Below, in pieces: positions 1 to 5,359 of a DNA stretch of 5,359 nt. The position numbers were made by a program, and so were the translations under genes. Position 1 is the first letter of the stretch; each line of letters starts with the position of its first letter. The stretch is taken from NCBI GenBank assembly GCA_030608985.1, contig JAUWDC010000117.1, positions 1 to 5,359 on the forward strand, given 5' to 3'. The notes below the pieces were generated by a model, which saw only the letters and a program-made list of their open reading frames with translations, did not search any database and was not told the DNA's origin. This DNA comes from Desulfobia sp. GTDB taxonomy: Bacteria > Desulfobacterota > Desulfobulbia > Desulfobulbales > SURF-16.

Positions 1-26
1 AGAATTTTTCCTGCATGCGTTAAATA

Positions 27-47
27 CCTGCCTTGTTGCATGGCAGG
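27..47 (+). other. Small leader hairpin upstream of the TPR gene
   Basis: CCTGCC (27-32) and GGCAGG (42-47) are perfect reverse complements around a 9-base loop. The stem has only 6 bp but is GC-rich. No T-run follows it directly; the nearest is 65-71. It is therefore a poor match to an intrinsic terminator for an upstream gene. It could be a leader structure in the operon mRNA or chance. No convincing -35/-10 pair was found in bases 1-92, so the operon promoter is either upstream of the window or too weak to recognise. Confidence 0.25.
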
Positions 48-82
48 ACACTAGTATTCAAGAGATTTTTTAAAATTGTTTT

Positions 83-87
83 AGAGG
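83..87 (+). promoter_or_regulatory. Ribosome binding site deciding the start of the TPR gene
   Basis: AGAGG lies 5 bases before the GTG at 93 and only 2 bases before the GTG at 90. This favours GTG 93 as the start. The more upstream in-frame TTG at 33 has no purine-rich site before it. A further in-frame GTG at 126 would give a shorter, textbook lipoprotein signal beginning M-K-K-R-K, but no good Shine-Dalgarno sequence precedes it. Confidence 0.45.
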
Positions 88-92
88 CCGTG

Positions 93-1862
93 GTGCTTAC
101 GAAAAATAAAATAGCGTTTCATAATGTGAAAAAGAGAAAAGGGCTTTCATTGTTTCTGCTGGTGGCGGTGCTTCTTCCTGTACTGCTTCTTTCCAGCTGT
201 GTGCGGCCGGAGTATGGCGGCGTGGCAATGGACATAGAGCTTGGAATCTACGACGAGACCGTAGACACTGCATGCTCTTATTTTTATTTTATGTGGGGAA
301 AGGCTGCCGAACTGGAAGAAAAATATGATGAAGCTCAGGAAGCCTATGAGAAAGCCCTTGTGTGCGACCCGGAAGCTGAATATGTCAGCCGCAAATTAGC
401 TATCCTTTTAGTTAATATGCGCAAAACAGAGCCGGCTATAGCCCTTCTTGAAAAAATGATTTCTGCCAATGAAGAAGATATTGTAGTCAGATCGCTTCTG
501 GCAAATTTGTATACGAACATGAAACGCTATGACGATGCGGTCAAGGTATATCAGGATATTTTGGCACTGAAACCGGATGATCAGCACACACTGCTGCTCC
601 TGGGTTCACTGTATGCTCGCAATCGAGATTATGCTAATGCCCAGGAAATACTGGAAAAACTTGTATCAATAAACCAGCGGTCGTTCATGGGTTATAGTTA
701 TTTGGCTAAGCTGTATAGGGAGCTCCATTATTACGATAAAGCCTTTGCAGCCTATGAGAAAGCTTTAGAGATCAATTGGGTAACAATTTTTGCTTATGAA
801 GCTGCTGATCTCTATGAGTATAGAAAAAAATTCGATGAAGCGATAGTCATCTACCTGCGTCTGCTGGAAGAGAATGAATCTAACGTCAAGCTTCGCGGGC
901 GTCTCTCTGCATTGTATCTGGAAATAGGGCAAGCCGATGAGGCAATTGCCCAACTCCGGGAATTGAAAAATTACAGTACTGACATAACAAAAATTGATTT
1001 AACCATCGGCAGGCTGTTGATGGACGAAAAACGCTATGATGCAGCCATTGCTCATTTTCAGGCAATGATTGACGAGAATAGCGAACATGAAATGGTTCGA
1101 ACTTTTCTTGCTATGGCACACCTTGAATCAGGCGACAAGGAAACAGCCAAAAAAGTACTTCTTTCCGTTTCTCCCAAGGCGAAAAGTTATGAGGATTCGA
1201 TCCTCATGCTGGCCCAGATTTACGAGGATGAAGATGATTTTCCAGAGGCTGTTAATATTCTGAAAAACGTCATCACAACCGAGGAAACACGACGACCGGT
1301 ATTCTATTTTTATCTGGCATCATTGTATCGTAAAAAAAATGATATAAATGCGGGTAAGGAAATCTTTGAACAGGCTGTGCAACAGTTTCCTGATGAACCG
1401 AGGGTTTGGTACGAATATGGTCTTTTCCTTGAGCAGATCGGGAAAACCGATGAGGCTCTAGTCAAAATGGAGAAGGTCCTGGCTATTAATCCTGATGACC
1501 CTTATGCTCTTAATTACGTTGGATATACATGGGCGGAAAGAGGGGTCAATCTCGATCAAGCCCTTGAGTATCTCAAAAAGGCTGTAGCGGCAAGGCCGGA
1601 CGATGGGTTTATTCGTGATTCGCTAGGTTGGATATATTACAAACGTGGTGACTATCAGCATGGGGTGAGAGAACTAAAAATAGCCGTATCCAAACAACCT
1701 CATGATCCAACGATTAATGAACACCTCGGCGATGCCTATCTCAAGATTGGTGATCTTCAGAAGGCCCTTAATTCTTATGAAAAAGCCGTTGCCCTCTATA
1801 AGGACAAAGTGAAAAAAGAGATTCTGCGCCTGAAAATGAAAGAATTGGGAAAAGAAAATTAG
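93..1862 (+). CDS. Tetratricopeptide-repeat (TPR) lipoprotein, probably outer-membrane anchored
   Basis: From GTG 93 the product is 589 residues. The frame is open back to TTG 33, which would give 609; residue numbers here count from 33. A Lys/Arg-rich stretch (33-36) and a hydrophobic segment (38-53) lead to the lipobox L-S-S-C with Cys56, a signal peptidase II site. The residue after Cys is Val, not Asp, so outer-membrane retention is likely. The rest, from about 82 to 592, is some 15 consecutive TPR units with the usual W/L-G-Y-A-F-A-P pattern, many ending in 'NPDDP'-like turns, and a basic tail. The last three units (about 491-592, 'ALNYVGYTWAERG' and 'DSLGWIYYKRGDY') match the C-terminal signature of the TPR protein encoded beside lolB in Pseudomonas (PA4667 type). 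TPR arrays are protein-binding scaffolds and no catalytic domain is present. The LolB-like gene follows after 7 bases. The partner is unknown; a role in envelope protein or lipoprotein assembly is inferred from that neighbour. The start codon is uncertain. Confidence 0.88.
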   Translation: MLTKNKIAFHNVKKRKGLSLFLLVAVLLPVLLLSSCVRPEYGGVAMDIELGIYDETVDTACSYFYFMWGKAAELEEKYDEAQEAYEKALVCDPEAEYVSRKLAILLVNMRKTEPAIALLEKMISANEEDIVVRSLLANLYTNMKRYDDAVKVYQDILALKPDDQHTLLLLGSLYARNRDYANAQEILEKLVSINQRSFMGYSYLAKLYRELHYYDKAFAAYEKALEINWVTIFAYEAADLYEYRKKFDEAIVIYLRLLEENESNVKLRGRLSALYLEIGQADEAIAQLRELKNYSTDITKIDLTIGRLLMDEKRYDAAIAHFQAMIDENSEHEMVRTFLAMAHLESGDKETAKKVLLSVSPKAKSYEDSILMLAQIYEDEDDFPEAVNILKNVITTEETRRPVFYFYLASLYRKKNDINAGKEIFEQAVQQFPDEPRVWYEYGLFLEQIGKTDEALVKMEKVLAINPDDPYALNYVGYTWAERGVNLDQALEYLKKAVAARPDDGFIRDSLGWIYYKRGDYQHGVRELKIAVSKQPHDPTINEHLGDAYLKIGDLQKALNSYEKAVALYKDKVKKEILRLKMKELGKEN

Positions 1863-1869
1863 ACCTCAC

Positions 1870-2724
1870 ATGTCCAGAAAGAATGAATTAAAGCCGGTTA
1901 AAGAAAAAATCAAACGAACAGGGGTGAAACTCTGTTTTGTCGCCTTGTACCTTTTGTTTTTTGCCTTTTCCCTTCTCATAAATGGATGTTCTTCTCTGCC
2001 GTCAACAGTGCCGGTGACAGTGCCTGAATCCCTGAACGTCACGGATCGTTTTAAAGAGATGGTTGCCAAACAGAGTGAGTGTCATTGCTGTATTGATGCC
2101 AGGGCTGTAGTCTCTTTTAAGTCAATTTGGGACAGTGGGACTATCAGTGGATATCTTCAGGCAATGGCGCCTTCTTTTATGAAATTTGTTGGCGTAAATC
2201 CCTTTGGTATGCCTCTGGTAATCCTTGTGACCGATGGTGATACATTCCGCTATGTCACCATCCCCGAGAAAAAAGGGTATGAAGGTGGGGTAAGTGGGGC
2301 CACATTTACAAAATATGCGCCAGAGGGCTTTTTGCCGGAACACGGCTTTTACTGGATCATTGGCCGTCTCTATCCCGGCATTATAACAATATCAGATGTC
2401 AGCAAGGATGAAGAAGGCAAGGGGTATTGGTTTAACCTTGATTATGGTCATGGTGCAAAGAGTCTTGTCCTCTTTGATGAGAATCAAGGCATACTGTTAC
2501 GGCATATTGTTGTCAATGAACAGGAAGAAAAGATACTGGATATTTCCTATGGATCATATCAGCCTGGTCCCTGCCCTATACCGGGAGAGATAATAGTGAG
2601 CTCTCTTGTTCATGGCAGCACTCTTACAATGAAGATGAGCGATTGGCTTCCTGAACCCGCTTTTTCAAAACAGGATTTTTATTATGAGATTCCTGCCGGT
2701 TTTGAGAGGGTGACAGTGAAGTGA
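1870..2724 (+). CDS. LolB/LolA-like outer-membrane lipoprotein (putative)
   Basis: The product has 284 residues. A basic N-terminus, a hydrophobic segment (about 21-37) and the lipobox L-I-N-G-C give lipidation at Cys40. Ser follows, so there is no Asp retention signal and outer-membrane placement is expected. The mature part looks rich in beta strands. Two segments resemble LolB, the receptor that inserts lipoproteins into the outer membrane: 'VGVNPFGMPLVILVTDGD' (about 107-124) recalls the LolB 'gPlG...l..dg' strand pair, and 'FLPEHGFYWIIGRLYPG' (154-170) recalls the LolB 'lP...l.yWl.G.P.P' segment. At 284 residues it is longer than E. coli LolB (about 207). An odd C-H-C-C cluster sits at 71-74. 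ATG 1870 starts 7 bases after the TPR stop with no good Shine-Dalgarno site, so coupling to upstream translation is likely. GTG 1924 is an alternative but would leave a nearly uncharged signal. The stop overlaps the next gene. The lipoprotein call is secure. The LolB relation is remote and rests on motifs and synteny, so the lolB symbol is withheld. Confidence 0.8.
   Translation: MSRKNELKPVKEKIKRTGVKLCFVALYLLFFAFSLLINGCSSLPSTVPVTVPESLNVTDRFKEMVAKQSECHCCIDARAVVSFKSIWDSGTISGYLQAMAPSFMKFVGVNPFGMPLVILVTDGDTFRYVTIPEKKGYEGGVSGATFTKYAPEGFLPEHGFYWIIGRLYPGIITISDVSKDEEGKGYWFNLDYGHGAKSLVLFDENQGILLRHIVVNEQEEKILDISYGSYQPGPCPIPGEIIVSSLVHGSTLTMKMSDWLPEPAFSKQDFYYEIPAGFERVTVK
2704..2710 (+). promoter_or_regulatory. 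Ribosome binding site inside the end of the LolB-like gene, serving the radical SAM gene
   Basis: GAGAGGG lies within the last codons of the LolB-like gene, 10 bases before the GTG at 2721. This supports GTG 2721 as a true start despite its overlap with the preceding stop. Together with the GTGA overlap it indicates translational coupling. Confidence 0.6.
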
Positions 2725-5240
2725 ATCTTGAACAGTTTTTGCCGCTTGTTCGCAGGCCAAGTCGTTATAGCGGTAATGAATTTAATGTTATCCGGAAAGA
2801 CTGGGACTCCGTCCAGCTCCGAATAGCCCTCGCATTTCCTGATTTGTATGAGATAGGGATGTCCCACATGGGACTTCAGATTCTCTATCATCAGGTCAAT
2901 CAGCGTCAGGATTTACTGGCAGAACGTGTCTATACCCCTGATGTTGATATGGAAGCGCTTCTTCGTCAGGAGAATATGCCTCTTTTTTCTCTTGAATCAA
3001 GACGTTCTCTTTTAGATTTTGATATCCTGGGCATAACGCTTCCATATGAACTCTGTTATACAAACATCCTGACAATTTTTGATCTCGCAGGAATTGAATT
3101 TTTTGCTGAAAAACGGAGTGGATCTGATCCGTTGGTTATAGGGGGAGGTCCGTGCGCTTTTCACCCCGAACCCATCGCTGATTTTTTCGATGCCATTCTT
3201 CTCGGTGATGGTGAAGAGGCTATTCTGGACTTAGCCGATTGTGTTCTTGACGCAAAAAGAAAGAAACTGTCACGGCAAGAGACGGTCCGCTCTCTTTCCT
3301 GCGTGACAGGAGTATATGTCCCAAGCCTCTATAAACCGTATTACAGTGCCAATGGTAATTTTTCCGGTATTGAGACGTTACCTGACGTCCCTTCATCTGT
3401 TCGGCGCCGGGTACTCCCAGATCTAAATAAGATTTCATCTTATCCTCCCCTTGTCCCTCTTAATAGAATTATCCATGACAGGCTCGGCGTCGAAGTTGCC
3501 AGGGGATGTACAAGGGGCTGCCGTTTCTGTCAGGCAGGGATTATTTATCGCCCTGTAAGGGAAAAAAGCCCTGGGACAATTCTTGAAAACGCAAAAAAAG
3601 GTATAGAAGACAGCGGGTTTGAAGAATTGGCCTTATTGTCTTTAAGTACCGGCGATTATTCCTGTCTTGGTCCATTGTTGAAGCAGTTAATGGATTCATT
3701 CTCTTCAGAGCGTGTTTCCGTGTCCATGCCTTCCATGAGGGTCGGGACTTTGACTCCTGAAATAATGAACCAGATACGAAGAGTGAGAAAAACAGGTTTT
3801 ACCGTAGCACCAGAAGCTGGGACAGAGAGACTTCGCAGGGTAATAAATAAGGGTATAACCGAAGAAGATCTCCTTGATACCTGTCGATCAGCTTTTGATC
3901 TTGGGTGGAAGCTGATTAAGTTTTATTTCATGTTTGGCCTGCCCACTGAAACCTGGGAAGATATTGAAGCCATACCTAAACTGGCAAGACGTGCTTTGGA
4001 TGTTCTACCTGGAGGAGGACGTCACCGTATTACAGTCAGTACCGGTACTTTCGTTCCTAAACCGCATACGCCTTTCCAGTGGGAGCCTCAGCTCAACATA
4101 GAAGAAGGTTTTAAGCGTATTGATTTTTTAAAGGGAAAGTTAGGGAGTAAGAAGCTTCAGCTCCGTTGGTCCGATCCTCGCCAGAGTTACCTGGAAGGAG
4201 TCATGTCGCGAGGAGACCGGAAGTTATCTCAGCTCATTGTTGCAGCATGGCAGATGGGTGCTCGGCTTGATGGCTGGTCCGAACATTTTCACCTGGAGAC
4301 ATGGAAGAAGGCCGCTGAAAAAAATGGCATCGATTTAGATAGCTACCTGAGAAGGAGAGAGTTCAGTGAACCGTTACCTTGGGACCATCTAGATGCTGGA
4401 GTTGATCCTGAGTTTTTTATAAAAGAATACAAGAATGCCATGGAGGAAGCGTATACTCCTGATTGCAGGGTTCATGGCTGCCAGAAATGCGGACTATGTG
4501 ACTTTGAAGTTGTTAAACCGATTGTCTATCAGGGGACGGAATGTGAGTGTGTAAACGATAAAACGTATGAGGATAAACAAGACAGTCAAAAGCCTCATTA
4601 TTATTACCGCATGGAGTATGAGCGGGTTGGCCGTGCACGTTTCGTCAGCCATCTGGAGATGATTCAGGTGTTTTTTCGGGCATTTCGTCGGGCGGGTTTA
4701 CCTCTTCATTTTTCCCAAGGATTTAATCCTTCTCCCAAGGTTTCATTCAGCCCGGCACTGCCTCTAGGAACAGAAAGCCTGGCGGAGTTTCTTTTTGTCA
4801 ACCTGTATAGGATCCTGCCTGATTGCGAGGGCTGGAGGGACAAATTAAACAGACAACTCCCCTCTGGTCTTTCGGTGCTAAATATACTACAGTGTGATAA
4901 AATTTTTATGCCCCAAAAAATGGAGAATGTCTATCTGGTAGATTGTATTGGTAAGGCTGACAAGCAAATGATGGATGATTTTCTGTCAGGAAAACCATGT
5001 GTTGTTCCTGTCCTTCGGAAGAAGAAAATAAGAAAAATTGATGCCCGAGAGCATGTGTCTTCTATAGGCCAGGAACCTGATGGCCGAATCAGGCTTGTGA
5101 CAGTCAGTGAAGTTGGAAAGGCCAGTTTGAAACCTCTTGAGATTATCGCTGCTATTTTTAATTTATCCAAAAAAGAAGTATTGCAGACACGAATTCTAAA
5201 AACTGCAAGTCGGTCTTTACTAAAAATTGATAATGGATAA
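2721..5240 (+). CDS. Radical SAM protein (TIGR03960 family) fused to a C-terminal DUF2344/TIGR03936 domain
   Basis: The product has 839 residues. The N-terminal part (about 1-240) is the B12-binding-like domain of this family ('LAFPDLYEIGMSHMGLQILY' at 37-56, 'GGGPCAFHPEP' at 141-151, 'LGDGEE' at 161-166). I see no D-x-H-x-x-G cobalamin motif in it. The radical SAM core (about 250-480) has C-x3-C-x2-C at Cys263, Cys267 and Cys270 to hold a 4Fe-4S cluster that cleaves S-adenosylmethionine. 'LSLSTGDYS' (306-314), 'PEAGTERLRRVINKGI' (364-379) and 'WSDPRQSYLEGVMSRGDR' (483-500) are typical of the family. A second cysteine group, Cys582, 587, 590 and 593, precedes the DUF2344 domain (about 627-820; 'RFVSHLEMIQVFFRAFRRAG', 'FSQGFNPSPK', 'PLGTES'). 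Substrate and reaction are unknown. Relatives often lie near ribonuclease G/E and the L21/L27 genes, hinting at RNA or ribosome modification (known context, not seen here). The gene overlaps its upstream neighbour by 4 bases. The last five codons (K-I-D-N-G) and the stop lie inside a palindromic repeat, so the extreme C-terminus is probably acquired sequence. Confidence 0.93.
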   Translation: MNLEQFLPLVRRPSRYSGNEFNVIRKDWDSVQLRIALAFPDLYEIGMSHMGLQILYHQVNQRQDLLAERVYTPDVDMEALLRQENMPLFSLESRRSLLDFDILGITLPYELCYTNILTIFDLAGIEFFAEKRSGSDPLVIGGGPCAFHPEPIADFFDAILLGDGEEAILDLADCVLDAKRKKLSRQETVRSLSCVTGVYVPSLYKPYYSANGNFSGIETLPDVPSSVRRRVLPDLNKISSYPPLVPLNRIIHDRLGVEVARGCTRGCRFCQAGIIYRPVREKSPGTILENAKKGIEDSGFEELALLSLSTGDYSCLGPLLKQLMDSFSSERVSVSMPSMRVGTLTPEIMNQIRRVRKTGFTVAPEAGTERLRRVINKGITEEDLLDTCRSAFDLGWKLIKFYFMFGLPTETWEDIEAIPKLARRALDVLPGGGRHRITVSTGTFVPKPHTPFQWEPQLNIEEGFKRIDFLKGKLGSKKLQLRWSDPRQSYLEGVMSRGDRKLSQLIVAAWQMGARLDGWSEHFHLETWKKAAEKNGIDLDSYLRRREFSEPLPWDHLDAGVDPEFFIKEYKNAMEEAYTPDCRVHGCQKCGLCDFEVVKPIVYQGTECECVNDKTYEDKQDSQKPHYYYRMEYERVGRARFVSHLEMIQVFFRAFRRAGLPLHFSQGFNPSPKVSFSPALPLGTESLAEFLFVNLYRILPDCEGWRDKLNRQLPSGLSVLNILQCDKIFMPQKMENVYLVDCIGKADKQMMDDFLSGKPCVVPVLRKKKIRKIDAREHVSSIGQEPDGRIRLVTVSEVGKASLKPLEIIAAIFNLSKKEVLQTRILKTASRSLLKIDNG

Positions 5241-5314
5241 TTGAGAATGGAAAATTACGGAAGTCTCTAATCAGATAACTTCCGCCATTATCAATTATCC
5301 ATTATCAATTTTTA
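5221..5314. repeat. 94-bp near-perfect palindromic repeat (MITE/REP-like) overlapping the radical SAM stop codon
   Basis: Left arm 5221-5250 pairs with right arm 5285-5314 in 29 of 30 positions; the only mismatch is G5245 opposite A5290. Inside, after a one-sided bulge at 5251-5257, 5258-5264 (CGGAAGT) pairs perfectly with 5278-5284 (ACTTCCG), leaving a 13-base loop at 5265-5277. The arms are AT-rich and built of related units (TTGATAATGG, then ATTGAGAATGG). The outermost bases are TA on both sides (5221-5222 and 5313-5314), which could be a TA target duplication or just part of the palindrome. It encodes no protein. As RNA it would form a long hairpin at the 3' end of the operon transcript and might terminate transcription in either direction or block 3' exonucleases. 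A classic terminator call is weakened because the U-run (5309-5313) belongs to the stem rather than following it. Confidence 0.8.
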
Positions 5315-5359
5315 ATTATCTGTATACCCGGAACTTAAAACTCAGAATTTATATACTAT
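5315..5359. other. AT-rich intergenic tail, nothing assigned
   Basis: These 45 bases after the palindrome hold no coding sequence that I can support. TATACT at 5352-5357 could be a -10 box for a gene beyond the window, but no fitting -35 hexamer lies about 17 bases upstream of it. Confidence 0.3.

Noticed and set aside
1..73. An open frame from base 2 to TAA 71-73 that might be the 3' end of an upstream gene
   Set aside because: Only 23 codons are visible, the encoded residues are not recognisable, and there is no supporting codon or motif signal. It could be chance.
37..156. Cobalamin-binding motif (D-x-H-x-x-G) in the N-terminal domain of the radical SAM protein
   Set aside because: The domain resembles B12-binding folds, but I cannot find the His ligand motif in it, so B12 dependence is not claimed. 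The coordinates given here are residue numbers of that protein.
765..953. Minus-strand open frame of 62 codons
   Set aside because: It lies entirely inside the TPR gene, which has clear repeat signatures in its own frame. The antisense peptide has no recognisable motif. The same reasoning applies to the antisense frames at 1866-2069, 2122-2343, 2682-2891, 3220-3438 and 4931-5170.
2861..2874. Short inverted repeat GTCCCA-CA-TGGGAC
   Set aside because: It falls in the codons for the conserved G-M-S-H-M-G stretch of the radical SAM protein and has a 2-base loop. It is best explained by the protein sequence.
4717..4741. Small palindrome AAGGATTTAATCCTT with a nearby repeated TCCCAAGG
   Set aside because: It sits in codons for the conserved S-Q-G-F-N-P-S-P-K motif of DUF2344. 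Short coincidences of this size are expected in coding sequence.
5221..5314. CRISPR repeat or single-unit array
   Set aside because: It is one palindromic unit without regularly spaced copies or spacers, and no cas gene is present.
5352..5357. TATACT as a -10 promoter box
   Set aside because: No acceptable -35 element at the right spacing, and the window ends before any downstream gene can be seen.

Overview
The window carries three tightly packed genes on the + strand, followed by a short AT-rich palindromic repeat. It looks like chromosomal housekeeping sequence from a Gram-negative (diderm) bacterium, because two of the three products are lipoproteins of a type expected at the outer membrane. 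The gene content (TPR lipoprotein, LolB-like lipoprotein, TIGR03960/DUF2344 radical SAM fusion) and the moderate base composition would fit the Desulfobacterota, for example Desulfobulbales-like sulfate reducers. That placement is inferred from memory of family distributions, not from a database search.

Layout. Positions 1-92 are a short leader with a small hairpin and a Shine-Dalgarno-like AGAGG. About 93-1862 encodes a lipoprotein of about 15 tetratricopeptide repeats. After 7 bases, 1870-2724 encodes a second lipoprotein whose 'FLP...W-I-I-G-R-L-Y-P' segment and 'NPFGMP' segment point to the LolB/LolA-like fold. Its stop codon overlaps the GTG start of the third gene (GTGA, 2721-2724). The third gene, 2721-5240, is an 839-residue radical SAM protein joined to a DUF2344 domain. 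The three genes have no terminator between them and are probably one operon. A TPR protein next to a LolB-type lipoprotein is also known in Pseudomonas, which supports reading the first two genes as a functional pair at the outer membrane. Why the radical SAM enzyme is translationally coupled to them is not clear.

The most unusual element is at the 3' end. Positions 5221-5314 form a near-perfect inverted repeat: a 30-bp outer stem with one mismatch, a 7-bp inner stem and a 13-base loop. It starts inside the radical SAM reading frame and supplies its last five codons and its stop. Each arm carries stops in all three frames. It resembles a small non-coding mobile or REP/MITE-type repeat that may also act as an mRNA 3'-end hairpin. 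No phage, CRISPR, tRNA, rRNA or defence gene is visible, and I found no convincing new multi-gene system.
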